From positions 166,834,274-166,898,273 of the forward strand of contig NC_067282.1 of assembly GCF_020740795.1 (NCBI RefSeq): a stretch of 64,000 nucleotides of DNA. The letters run 5' to 3'. Both the position numbers and the translations under genes were made by a program. The notes beneath the pieces are model-generated. The model was given only the letters and a program-made list of their open reading frames with translations. It did no database searches and was not told where the DNA came from. The DNA comes from Apus apus (taxonomy: Eukaryota > Chordata > Aves > Apodiformes > Apodidae). Positions 45,995 through 59,400 of the stretch are shown piece by piece. How positions within the stretch are numbered: the stretch's first letter is position 1; each line of letters starts with the position of its first letter.

Positions 45995-46116
45995 GGACCC
46001 GGCCGGAGGGGTGCCCTGCTGGAGCCCCGGGCCGCTCCTGGGCCCTGCCCCAGAGCGCTCGCGGAAAAATACATCGTTTCCGTGAAGCTGCCTCGGCCCA
46101 CACACAGTGTTTGTTT

Positions 46117-46445
46117 CATAGAGTCACAGGATGGTTTGGGTTGGAAGGGGCCTTAAAGATCATCAAGTTCTGACGCTCCTGCATGGGCAGGGACACCTCC
46201 CACTAGACCAGGTTGCTCAGAGTCCCATCCAGCCTGGCCTTGAGCACTTCCAGGGAGGGGGCAGCCAGAATTTCCCTGGGCAGCCTGTGCCAGTGTCTCA
46301 CCATCCTCACATTAAAGAATTTCTTCCTAACATCTACTCTAAAGCTAACCTCTTTTCAGCTTAAAATAGTTACCCCTCGTCCTGTCACTGCATACCCTTG
46401 CAAGAAGTCCTCCTCCAGCTTTCCTGTAAGCCCTGTTCAGGTATT
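46117..46445 (-). mobile_element. CR1 LINE 3' fragment
   Basis: ATAGAGTCACAGGATGGTTT, GGGCAGGGACACCTCCCACT, CCAGCCTGGCCTTGAGCAC and AAGAATTTCTTCCTAACATC on the plus strand: a reverse-oriented CR1 3' end just right of the CAPS2 CpG island. Confidence 0.92.
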
Positions 46446-47323
46446 TATTTTGCCCTTTAAATAACTGTTGTTTGCAATAAAGTCATTTTGACGTGTTACC
46501 GGTTAAATGCAACAACTCTTTCTACCATATATTTTCAGTTGGAAGGCTGCTGTATTTCAGTAAGGGCCTCGAGGTTGTGGGAAGGCATTTTAAGTGCTCT
46601 GGGAAAGGGGGAATGTCAGGAGGAGTGGCTGGTTGGCGAGCAGCTGTGTGGACATCTCTGAATAGGCCCCACTTCTCTCCTGCTTGGTAAAGGAAAGAAT
46701 ACTGGGGAGTTAAATCCTGCTCTGTAGGTAGAAACAGTGTCAGCTTTGGTGGATGGTAAGTTGAAAAGGGAGCATCAGATTTCTGGGAAATAAATGATAG
46801 GTGTTTTGTTCACAACTGGCTGGGTGGAAGGAGAACTCAGCAGAGCAGGAGCTAGCATACTGATAACATGTCACTCTGGAGCTCTGGGAGGCTGGCTGCA
46901 TGCCAGGTGGGCACTTAGGTCATCCTGAAAACACTTAGTCCCAGGACATGGTGCAGCTAGGAGCAAGGCAGCAACTGTAAGTGAAGAGTAAAAAAGGCTG
47001 GATGTTATCAGGGGGTAGCAAATCAGTAATGTGAGAAGGCATCGAGAGAAGTGTAAAGGAAGGAGGGAGCAAAACTGGAGGCAAAGACATAAATTGGAAG
47101 AAGAACCTGGTTCCTAGTAAGGAAAGACTGAAATTAAGTGGTGAAAAAGGGAACACAGCAACATTTCATAGATTGCTGAAGACAATGCCCAAATTATTGG
47201 TCATAGACACATTCTTTCTAATGCAATAATGTTTATTTGCAGAAGTACTTACATAAAAATACATAATAGTTTTGGGTTTTTTTCTGGTTTTCAGTTTATT
47301 CTGAAGGCTGTCATTGAATTTGC

Positions 47324-47401
47324 ATGGATTTGGAAGTTAAAGGAGTTGTCGCATCCCCTCAAAGACAGACTCAGCAGTCATTGATGGGAAAGAAACATCA
47401 G
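47324..47401 (+). CDS. CAPS2: CAPS2 first coding exon
   Basis: 26 codons from [21 protein letters not shown]... The exon begins at 47295 after TGGTTTTCAG; donor GTATGT. In-frame TGA 5' of the ATG. Confidence 0.92.
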
Positions 47402-50400
47402 GTATGTTGATGGAAGGCTTGTGGTTGTTTTCCTTTCTTAGTTTGATGTTTTCACAAGTAATTTAATTATGCTTCAGAGGGTTTTTGTTTGAGATTATAA
47501 TATGTTTTCTAGAGAAGGAAACAAATGTTTTTTGTCAGAAAGTGGTAGTTTAGTATGAAAGCTTTTCAAATGGAAGGAGAGAATTTCCAATGAAAACAGC
47601 TGTCCTAAAACAACTGATGTTCAAAGCACTTAGCTGGGATGTGAAGAACTCGGGGAGAAAGGCTTTTGTGTGATGTCTCAGGCTGTTAGTGAAACTGGTA
47701 ACAGGTGTACCTGTGCTTTTTTTCAAGACAACAATAAGGTGAAACAACCCCCAAAAACATGATTTCAAAAGGAATGCTTTCAGGGGGATATGTAAAGTGA
47801 ACCTCAGTGCTCTGCATTCAGTATGACCAGGAGTTTTGTTTTCCAGGTATTCCTAATAGTCTATGTTTTGATGTGTTAGGTTTGTGACCCTCACAAGATC
47901 ACTGTAGCAGAACCTTTCAGGCTAACTTTCAAATGCCTGATTAGTACAAATATGATCTTGGATTCTAAGGGCTTATTTCTAAGATAAATATTAATATTTT
48001 TAATAGCAGTTGGTTTTTCTCAAAGATACTGCGTATTTCATGCTCATGAAGTTAATTGGGAATCTCCTCTCAGCCGCCAAGCACCCATTTAACTTCCTTA
48101 TTGATTGAATGACCACATTAGGAATTCTTAGAGTTTGACTGCCAAGTTGCTCTTTTCCTTTCTTGTTTGATTTGGAATGAAAAAAGAAATTTTGTAAAGA
48201 TACCACATTGAAAATGAATTACCTGTATAGAACAAGAGCGTTTGGGGCATTTGAGTTGTAAAAGAAAAAAAGACAATTTTTGTCTAAATTCTCATCCCTA
48301 TTTTTTTCCTTTCTCGTGCCCCTCAGTTTCCAAATTTAAACTCTACAGTACATCTGATTCTTGGTAGCTTGCAAAAATAAATCATAGATTAAAATATGTG
48401 CTTTACCCCATAAATGTGGACAGTCTTCAGGATGATTATTGTTTGCTTTCTTCCTGATTAAATGACTTCTGGAAAATGAATTATATGAAGACTTTAATAT
48501 CTAGAATGTGGTATGTTGTTTATCTTGTCACAGTTGAAATGGTACAGAAAAAATAGTATGCTTGTGTTTTAATGCATTGCATTTAGTTTTAGGAATATGA
48601 GTAAACTTTGCTAGAGCTCTTAACGGTTTTTACATATTTGACCACAAGGTGGTGGTGTTTATTACGTGCGAGCTTAATGGAGAGAACCTTTATTTTTTTA
48701 AACCCGAATACTCTTTTCTGAAAGCACTGGAGGGTAGGTAGTGTTGCTGAACTGTGAACTTCTTTTTCAGGAGTAGGCTACAAGAGTGTGTGACAAGAAA
48801 GGAGTTACACTTTGGTGACTCCTTTCAAAGTGTGGAAGGTGTTAGGGCACCTGGAAAGTGAGCTTCTGCTCAGTTCAGACTGTGATGCTTAAATATCTGA
48901 GCTGAAGAGTGTGAAAACAAAGATGTTGGCACTGGTACAGAAAGAACATCCCTGAGCATCCCTGTTGTTTTTTTCCCCAGACTGAGAGGCCAGTTGGGAG
49001 AATTGTTACTGTGTGCTTGCCCTAGTCAGTCTTCCCTAGGGATTTGCTGTTGGCTATTTTCAGAAAGCCATAGTGTGGAGTAGATGGAGCTTTGGCTTGA
49101 ATCTTCTTGCCATGTTCTTGCTCCATTGAGTTTGGAGATCTGTGTGGTACACAACCATGCAAAATAAACAGTGTGAGTACAGAAGCTGCCTACTCCTCCT
49201 CATGTGCTGCTATACTAAAGCCAAGATGATGCAGTTACACCAGATATCAGTGCTGCTTTGGGGGCTGAGCTAGCTCCTTGTGAGCCAGCTGGCTGTTGGT
49301 ATTATATGTTTGGTTTAAGGGTTGCTTGGGGGTTTGCTTCCCAACCAACAAGGACGATGTGACCTAAAACTTTGTGAGCACTGATTGTATTAAGCCTAAG
49401 GAACATGAATTATTTTTAATGTGTTATTCATAGCTGTTGTGGATACTACCTGGCTTCTGAATTCTTAATGGCTGGAAATCTTTCTGTCGTGATGAATATT
49501 CAGTCTTTTAGTCTCATGATCTGTAAGAATCAACTTGCAAGGTAAAGTTTTTGTTTTGTCCTTTTGTTAGTAGCATCTCAGTAGCATCTGTTGAACAGAT
49601 ACTTTCAGGCATTGATTTCTAATCTTCCAGTTAAGGTTGAAAGAGAGAACTGTGTATTTTAAGCCTGATCCCTGTAGGTATGTGATAACATCTTGTTCTT
49701 TTAGGGCTGGAGACCAGACAGACAGGCTACTCATGGTTCTCGCCCACCAGAGTAAGTCAGCTTCTGTTTTTGATCTATATGGTGAATTGTGCATTAATAA
49801 AAATGCATTTGCATTTGTATTGATATGCAACTCAGTGTTCCATGAAATTTATCTTCCTAGTTTGTTTTCTATGATTTATATTTAGATTAGAATATTTGAT
49901 GCGCTATTTACATTGGAATTAAGTTGATTTACATTTGGTTGAGCTTCACAGAATAACTGCACTCAGAGCTTTCATATTTATACCTAATCTTCTTTGATTT
50001 TTTTTTTAATATAATAGTCTACAAAATCAGAAAAACATTTTTAACTATTGACCTTCTTTTCAGCTATTACAGTAAAAATTACATAGTAACTGTTGTGATG
50101 GGTTTTTACAAACCATGGAAAATTTTGTGCACTGGTTATAATGTTTAAAACCTTACAGTGACTTTGACAGATGAGCAACATCTGATTCCAAGGACCATGT
50201 TTGATAGTTTGGGATTTTTTTAGTTTATTTAGTGGAGTGCCTTACAGCCAATGTATCTTTCTACATTGTTTTACAAGTATGAGTGACCGTGACCTTGGAT
50301 TGTTCATAGCGAAGTCAAAGAGCTTCAATTTCTGTGTAGTGGAAATTAAGGAGCTCTCTTATTCCAAGAAGTAATCGTGTTATAGTAGGAATGTTTGGAA

Positions 50401-53400
50401 ATTTTGGTGATAAAATATAAAAATTATGTATTTGTGGTTTATACCTGGAGTAAAATCAGAAGGCACAGAGATGCTTTGATATGTTGGAGGGGTTTTCATT
50501 TCTCTAAGCAGAATAAATATTGAAATATAGTTGGCTTCCACTGTGTTAATCTCTTAAAAAAGTACAGAGGTTTGGATCTCAAGGAACCATTGCTTCCCTC
50601 TTTGTTGGCTGATTATAGAGGGGTGTTGACACACAATTGCTGTAGAAGACAGGAATAAAGAATCCCTGATTCATTATGTTGTTACAGCAGCTCCTGTTGA
50701 GGAGTGAAGAGAAGCCAAGCTGGCTGTGCTGGGAGTAAATAAGGGCCTTGCAGGGGCCCTTTTCAGCTGCCAGGGTACACTGCACCTGGGGAAAAGCTTG
50801 GTGGCCAGTTTCTGAGCTGAAGCAGAAGGGACTAATGCGGATTTGCCAAGTAGACCATCTCCAGTTGTAGTGAAGCTGTTACAGCAGGCAAATTTTTGAG
50901 AAGGAGCTAATAATAACAAAAACTAATAGGCAGTTTGCTTTTATTGTCATTGAAAAATAAGATAACATATTACTTTTAAAATTGTTTTAACTTCCTGCAG
51001 GGTGCCATGCCTGGATCTAGGAAGGCTGAGAGATTCTGATGGAGAGGTAGTTATAAATTAATTCTATCTTGAAGAGTTTTTAGAATGCATATGTTGCAGG
51101 AGTTTATAAAAATATCTCTCTGAATAGAAAGCAATTACAATTACTTGTCCTTTGGGCTTCGTTCTGTAATTTTAGGATGGAGACTCTTATATACCATACA
51201 GTAGAAGTTATCCTCATACATGCCCACTAGAATCATCTTCAGGTTGGAGAACGTCATTACAAACACCAAATGCACAGCATCAACAGACTCAACAGGTCAG
51301 TCTGTCACTAAAAGTATCTTTAAAATATCCCCTTTCGGCAGCAATTTAAAGAAACATAATTAGCTTGATTATACAAGTTATAACTTTGGTTAAACAAGTT
51401 AGATTTTTGGTGAAACTTAAACCTCCAAGCCCTATTGGTCCAAAATATTCTTGGCAAAGCACAAAGAACCTCCAGAGCATTAAAAAAAACCATGTTTTCT
51501 TAATTAAGAATTAATTTAATTAATAATTTATTAAAGTTCCCTGAATACAGGAAAAGTTTCCCTTTGAACTCTTACATCTAAATTAAATTTGAAAAAATGG
51601 ATGTGGTCATTTTTTATTTGGTCATTGACACATGTTTAATTTCTCTTGTCCTTTAGTTTAAACAGGTGTCTAGAAAATCATGTCAGAAGAAAACAGAGGT
51701 AAAGTAGCTGAAAAAATACACAGTGACAAAATAACATTAACAATTCAGTAGAAGAGTAGTCCAGTATATGGTCTGAAAATGTAGTATGTTTTAAGTTCTT
51801 TTGTATGACAAGAACTAGTTTATTGGAGCAACGTTTTAATCTGCTGTCATTCTATCAGTATTCTGAGTGTTTCAAATGTGATAATTAAAGAGAGTCTTCT
51901 GTTTGTAGTCCCTGTATATTTGAGCAATATCTAGAGTTTTAAACTAATTCAGGAACAATTATGCCTACATCATTATTTCCCACCATAATCGTGTATCATA
52001 CATAGTCATAGCAAAAATCTTACTACTAGTAGTACATTTTTATTTGGTTAAAGTACAGGAAACACCCTAAATTATCAATGTAGTCTCCGTATGGAAAAAC
52101 TGGAAAATACATAATTTCAAAAATATTTAACTTACTTACTCTAATAAGTGTTTTTAAAACAGAAGTGTAGCTAGAGGAAAAATAATTACTAGTTAATTTA
52201 TATACATCCTGTACCCCTTGAAACAAATAATGTAGCAACTTGTATGGCATGACTCCAAGTTGGCTGGAACTCAAGGTGAATCTGCCAAGACTGTAATTTT
52301 AAGTGTTTCCCTAGATAACTAAATGGTTTCTAAACTGGATTTTTTTTTTTTTGCATTTAAATAAAAACTGAAATGGTTAAGTGGCTTTAGGTTTTTTAAG
52401 TAGCAGACTAAGAATGTACTACTTCTCAGGATACCTGTGTGCCCAACATAGATATTTATGCACTTCTTAGGATACAGCTGCAAACATGTAACTACAGATA
52501 GGTTATTTTCCTCTGTAGTGCAATGCAAACGTACTTGAGTTGCTATACTCTTTTTAGTTCTAGATGCCTATAGTTTTACTGCTTGCTTTAGCATTTATTT
52601 TTTTTTAAATATAAGGTTCATATATATAATTCTGTCTAGCTGCAGGAAGTCTAACAGCAGGTTGATGTGGCTTTGTCTGTTTTTCTGGGTCTTTCTCAAT
52701 TTCTTCTCTGCTTTATTTTATCTCTTGTTGCTTCCCTTCTGCCTTCATTAGGTCTTAAATACTGAAGTGCTGTATGTGCCAGAATGTGTCTTCTGTTCAC
52801 TTACCATCTTCTGCTCTCCTTCTCTTCTTGGCTGACTTATTTTTTTATTTCCCTCCTTTTTTGTGGAGAAGATTTCCCAGCAGTTCTAAAATATTTTAAT
52901 GTATTCCTCTGAGTGGCCTTTATTTCTGCATTGCTTGCTTCTGGGGCCCTGACTGAGCATTCTTTTAGCAAGATACATTCCAGCTTCTTCAATAACAGAC
53001 TGTAAGTAAATCTTCCCCAAATAGGTCACTTTTGGAAGAATAAATTAAATATAGTCTTATCATTCAGGAATTAATCAGTGAAGGGAGGTGGATCCTCTTT
53101 TGACAGAGGAAGCTGCCTTTCAAGAATATAAATCTTTTGGGTTTTTGAGAAATGGTTTTCTGAAACAAGACTGTCACACTGCTGTCACAAGATGAGTTGG
53201 GTCGAGTAGAGATGCTAGATAAGACCATCTTATTTTTGTTAGAGTTGAAGGACTATCACTTAAACATTGAGTAAGTTGGTTATTCAGGGAGAGAAAGACA
53301 AATGGAGTCTTGGCCTTTGATCATTGCTGCTATTTCTACTGGTCCAGCCTCTAATGTGTAGAGCACTGAAACAAATGTTAAGTTAGGAAGGTACTTAGCT

Positions 53401-56400
53401 GGCTTCACAGCCTTTTCAGCTGATGTGATTCTAGGGAAGGAAGTCCCAGTACTAATACTGATCTGCCATCCAAGAATATTGGAAATTTTGATTGAAAAAA
53501 TCATCAGCCTATTTCAGCCATCCAAAATAAAATGTTAGAATTTACATTTTATTGACCTGTAACATTATCTTATAAGGAGGAACCACTGAATCTTGGCTTT
53601 TCTCTTTAAAAGTGATGAAAGTGATGTAGAATCATTTGGCTGTATACTTTTTACATTAAAAAATGGCAGAATGTGAGGAACTCAGTGAAAATCTGAGTGG
53701 CATATGCAGTCATATTTGCATTTTTTTTATGTGAAACACAGTGCCAAGAAGTTTCTGAAGTTATGCTGGATGTGAATCATAATAATGCTGTTCTCATTCA
53801 GTGGATCATCCAGGAGCTTTTATATTGATTACTTTTTGCTTTAGAGTTCTGTTTTGGAGCAGAAGACAATACCAGAAAATCTGCCATCCCCAAGAGACAG
53901 ATATAAAATGAAATATCTTCAGTATGAAGCAGATATGAAGGAGGAATATCAGAAATATTCTCGGAGAATTGAAGAAAAGAAAAAAGAACACCTCAAGTGT
54001 CCAGCAGCTTCAATAAAGGTAGCTGGCAAAGAAGTAACTGCGCTTTGATATGGCAACAGACATTGGTACTTCATTACAGTATTTGGAGAGATTTGCATGT
54101 GTGTTTAATTAATTTATTTCATGTTTTTATTATAAAGAAATAAAACAGTGTAATTTCAACATCTAATATTGAGTAGGAAATGAAAAAAAAAAAGGAGGCT
54201 TGTTTCATTTGTTCCAGAGTGAGAAAATGAGGTGCTCTGAGAAGCTAAGTGTGCTAAGAAATGTAACAGAGGCCCTCATAGTGCATCTTTAGCCTGAGGA
54301 TGAAAATTAGCATGATTGATAGGGAAGAGTTTGCAGCCTAAGAAGATGAGAGACAGCAGGAAGGTCTAGGTAAAGTGTTATTCCCAAATATATATAGCTT
54401 TTTCATTTTTAAATATAGAAGTATTTTAATTATTATTCTATTTAATTATGACTGTATATAGGACTTAATAAAATGAGTGAAAGATGTACTGGCACCCTGA
54501 TTGGGGCAATCCCAAGCACAAATACAGGTTGGGTGGAGAAAGATTGAGAACAGCTGTGAGGAGAAAGACCTGAGTGTATTGGTTGATGAGAAGCCAGCAA
54601 TATGCCCTTGCAGCCCAGAAAGCCAACCATGTCCTGGGCTCCATCAAAAGAAGCATGGCCAGCAGGTCGAGGGACGTGATTCTGCCCCTCCACTCTTCAC
54701 CTGGAGTACTGTGTCCAGTTCTGGAGTTCTCAGCACAGGAAGGACATGGAGCTCTTGGAATGAGTCCAGAGGAGGGCCACAAAGATGATCCGAGGGCTGG
54801 AGCACCTCTGCTATGAAGACAGGCTGAGAGAGCTGGGGCTGTTGAGCCTGAAGAAGAAAGACTACAGGGAGACTTTATAGTAGCCTTCCAGTACCTGAAG
54901 GGGTCACAGGAAAGTTGGCAAGGGACTTTTTGCAAAGGTGTGTAGTGATAGGACAAGGGTAGGTTTAGTTTAGACATTAGGAAGAAATTCTTTAGTCTAA
55001 GGGTGGTGGGACAGGTTGCCCAGGGAGGTGCAGATGCTACCCCCACCCCCCCAGAAGTGTTCAAGGCCAGGCTGGATGGTGCTTTGAGCAACCTGGTGTA
55101 GTGGGAGGTGTCCCTGCCCATGCAGAGGGTTGGAACTAGATGATCTTAAGGTCCTTTCTGACCCAAACCATTCTATGATTCCGTGAGTCTATGATTCTGT
55201 GATGAAATCCGTACATTAGAGAAATATTATCACTGAAAAAGTAAGACAATATGGAGTTAAAAAAATGAAAGATACTATCTGTTCTTCTTGAGTATACATT
55301 GTATAAGATCTTGTACAGTTGTACTGTGGAGTTGGACTGCAAGTTGCATTAATTCTGCCAGGGTTCTTTTGTGTTTTGAAATTAAAACTAAGATGCAAAC
55401 AAGGGAAGATCAGTGGAATGAAACTGGAAAACAAAGGGGTGAAAAAAACCAGCTTTCCTCTTGCTCTAGAAAAGGTAGTGGAGAAGGGTGGCTGCACAGA
55501 GCAAGATACATCATTGTAGGTGAAAGGGAATGGGGAAAAAAATAAACAACAGCTGTGAGGACTGGTCAAATTCTGGACTGTGCTGAGGGTAGATGAGCAT
55601 TTAAGAATGTTAATGAAAAGTTAAGTATGCAGGTGTTGAGAGAACATATTGTGCTCATTGCATTTCAGAGGAAAAGGTTTGCTATGAATACCAATGAGTT
55701 TAGTGATTTTACTTGTGTATTGTTTGGTAGAATGAAAAGGGAAGTTCTTAAGTAAAACAAAGATTATGTTTCACATATTGTTGTAACTGTTTTACACATA
55801 TTGATGATAGTTTTAAAGGGGCTTTCTCCTCTTATAGTCGTGCTTCTAGTGCTCAGATAAAACTTGGAGAACCTGAAAGTATCTGTAAGTAAACATTCTG
55901 TGAGTAAAAGAGTTGAATGAAAAAAACAATTAATTCTGTAATTTTGTTAAATTTAGGTTTATTTTTGGTAGCAATTAAGATTTCAGTTCTGGAGATTTGT
56001 AGTAATACTACTTTGGGTTTTTTTTCCAAAGAGTTACTCCTTTATATGCTGTACTACAAGCCCATCAAAAGGGTATTTACAGGAACAGCCAAGTTAATCT
56101 GAAACTGAAGAAATAGGTGGCAAAAGTATACTGAGAGAGAAGCAGCAGGATTGGCTTATTCTTGTGATTTTTGTTTCCAGAAAGATACTTTCTAAGCACT
56201 AGAAGCTGTGTGTTTCAGTTCTTATGACAAGTTTTAATGTAATGTCTAGCAGAGCAATTTTCTATGTTAGACATTATCACTACTTGATTAAATTAATAAA
56301 TCAAAATCTCTTTAGATTTCAAGGTACCTTTTATTTTATTTGATTAACAGAACTTGTAATAACTTTTTTTCTCTGAAAAGGAGCTGTTCCTAGAGGAGCA

Positions 56401-59400
56401 CAGCTAACAAAGCCTACACTTTTGATTTGTTTCTCATGTTCCCTCCATCCTGATTTTGATAAATACTGTCTGCTTTGTCAGTTTTCTTCATATCCTCCAT
56501 GTTGGGGATATTTCTGTAGTACAGTCAGACTGATCTACAAGTCTATTTGACTTAGTTGGGCAGTGTGCTTCGGCTTTCCTAGACTGTATTTAACTTCTTT
56601 GCTGGTCAAAAAGCAGCATCTCTGCAATGGTAAATGTTGAGATATGTGTATAATGACAAATGTGCTGCTTTGTTTTGGCTGTTCTTGAGAAGAAGAGAGA
56701 AAGGATGAGCTCTTGGCTTCTTCTGAGAGGTACTGAAAGTCTGCCTTCTTTGGCTTGCTGCTGCTATTTCACAAAGCTTGTAGGAACACAGTACTTTTGA
56801 GAAAGCAGATGCTTTGAAAAATACGGAAGAAAGGAAAAAAATATTTGAAATTGTTGTGTGGGGTTTCTGTTTGCTTCTTTTTACTAAAATTTATTAAATT
56901 TTATTTATGAAAGGAACATATTTTTGTGTAGGATGAACATGGTGATGATCTTACAGCTCTTGATAAGAAAGCTCTCCTGCAGCAACATTACACAAGCAAG
57001 CCCCAGCACAGTATAAGGAAATCAGAAGCTGTAAGTATTTTGGCTGTTATTATGCTGTTAACTGTCTAGACTTGCAGAATGGCTTCCCAGATGTTCAGGG
57101 TAAGTAAGGCCTTTGGTGATTTGATCCTAGTATGTAATTGCACCCCTTGAAGTCATGAGAGTTTAAGCTTTCGTTTCAATGGGAGTTGAACTGAGTAAAC
57201 CAGTGAGCATTTTTCAATCTTGTCTACAATTCTTGTATTTTATGCAGTAATGTATATAAATAAGAATGCAAATTTAGCATAATAAATACAAATGTATACA
57301 TATTTTAAGATTAACTAGTGACTTGAGTGAACCTGGGTATGGTGTTACATTTCTTCTGGTCTGTAGTTTGTACCCAAGCATGTATTCCATGATCCATGGA
57401 TTCCGTGATACCATTAACTCTGACTTGTTTCTAGAGTAAGCAGGTTCTCCTCCCTCATTAACTCCTGAAATGGAATGTGTGATGAGAACTGGCTTTGTAA
57501 GCTCTATGGGCTGTACTGCTGGTATTAGATTGGGTCAGCCATGGCTTTGGCTGAGTCTTCAAGCTCCAAGGATGGAGCTTCTACAGCATCTCTAGGCAAC
57601 ATCTTGCTGTGGTACATTGCTCTCCTCGTGAAGAAGTTCTTCCTGTTATCCATACCAAGCCTCCCAAGGCACAGTGTGTAACCTTCGCCTCCTGTTACAC
57701 TGTTGGCAAAAAAAGTTTAGTTCTGTATTCTTTGTAACTTCCCTTTGGTTGTAGGATGTTTTGAGAATGCCTCATAGCTGCTGCTTCTGCAAACTAAACA
57801 AACCCAAGCTCGCTAAGCTTCTCACAGAGTCACAAAGTGGTCAGGGTTGGAAAGAACCTCTGAAGATTATCCGTCTTATGGAGTACTAAGCTGTGGGAAA
57901 CTGTTCTTTTCTTCCCCACATAAGTCTAAAGCCATGAGAAATGTTATTAGATTGTAAAAGGAAATAGCAGTTTTAATTTTGATTGCTCAACACTGCACTG
58001 AATATTGGATCATTGCAAACATTTATTTGATTTTTAGTTTGCCAAAGTGGATGTTAGACTACTGAGTTCACTATTCATTTTCATGATAAGAAAATATTTT
58101 CAGAAAGATCTTTTATGAAGAACTTGAAGAACATCCTGCTTGTTATTTTTTTAATAAATTTAAAAATCTATATGACATGGTGAAGACAAAGGAAACAGTT
58201 TTGAAGTATTATTGGAGTAACTACTTAATGCTGAATCAAATAAACTCCTGTTTCACTGAGAAAGGGAGCAGTGGAGGACTACGAAGTAACAGGCACTCTG
58301 CAGCTGGCATACTTTGAAAGGAGGCCAGCAGGTGTCTGAGCCAGGTGTCACAGGGACCTTTGGAAGCTTTTTGTTACTGTTTAGAACTCAAAGGTGCACA
58401 GGCTGTCTGTCTAATTCTAGGAACATCTCTTAGGTTCTCTCAGGTTTAAGCTTCTGATAGTTTTAGGAATAATCAGAAAAAATCAGAAGTAGTAACTGCA
58501 TAGCTATTAATTGCATTGGGTATATGTCGCCTCAGTTGTTGTCATTTGATTTCAAGGTGCTTTAAAAATTAACTTAGGAATACACAATGTTAAAAATCCC
58601 TTTTACTGTAATCATTAGTGGAAACTCTATTTTTAAAGTAGGATTTATCTTAATTTTTCTGTAGTTTGGGGTGAAAGTTCCCTTATTCAAGACAGACTGC
58701 AGTATGTGTGATTGCCCATAGATGCTACATAATAAAATCAGATTTTTTTGGCAAAAGGTTTTTTTCTCTGAGTAATAATATTTTGTGAACAAGAGTTACT
58801 ACTTTCTAAACAATGAGAGCTGCTACAAGTTCGATGTTTGCCTCAGCAATTTTGTAAATTCATAGTAGAGCTTTTGTCTAGAGCTGAATGGAAGATGTTC
58901 CGTTGAGGAGTACCTTTAATAACCTACCCTCCAATTGAAATTCAAGGTGTAAGGTTTATTTTCTAAAAATCATGTTCTTTTCAGCATTTTACGTGTTTTG
59001 GCTCTATAAACCAAGGTCTGTGGAATATGTTGAGTTGTAAAAAACGTTGCTCTGTGTTATTGCTGCATCTTTCTTTCCATAATGCTTTTTAATACATCTG
59101 TTGTGACAATGGACAAAGGTTCAGTAACTCAGAATAAAGCACCAGGCTGTTCTGATTGGTGCAAAAAAGAAAAATTAAAGCAAGCTAAAATCTTCCCATC
59201 TCCTATAATTTAGGAATCTTTTAAGGCTTCAAATTAGTTTGGAATAAACACTAGCTGGTCTAGTGTTACATTATTTATTTGGGTTTTTTGGTTTGTCTTT
59301 TTTTTTGCTAGTGCCAATCAGTATTTACTTCAGGGCTGAGAATTATACCAATAAAATCTGTGGAATTAGGGATTATCCCCTACAGTTACTTGGTATCTGG

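Larger units (their letters stand above)
45590..46100. promoter_or_regulatory. CAPS2: CpG-island promoter of CAPS2
   Basis: A CpG-dense, TATA-less block between two CR1 copies, with many GGGCGG-type boxes, a G-quadruplex-type run and a tandem donor repeat. The first coding exon of CAPS2 is 1.3 kb downstream and preceded by an in-frame stop, so exon 1 here should be 5' UTR. Confidence 0.7.

Noticed and set aside
45205-46105. Long overlapping frames on both strands around the CAPS2 island (up to 233 codons)
   Set aside because: GC-rich sequence has few stop codons; the left half is CR1 and the right half promoter repeats. No family match.
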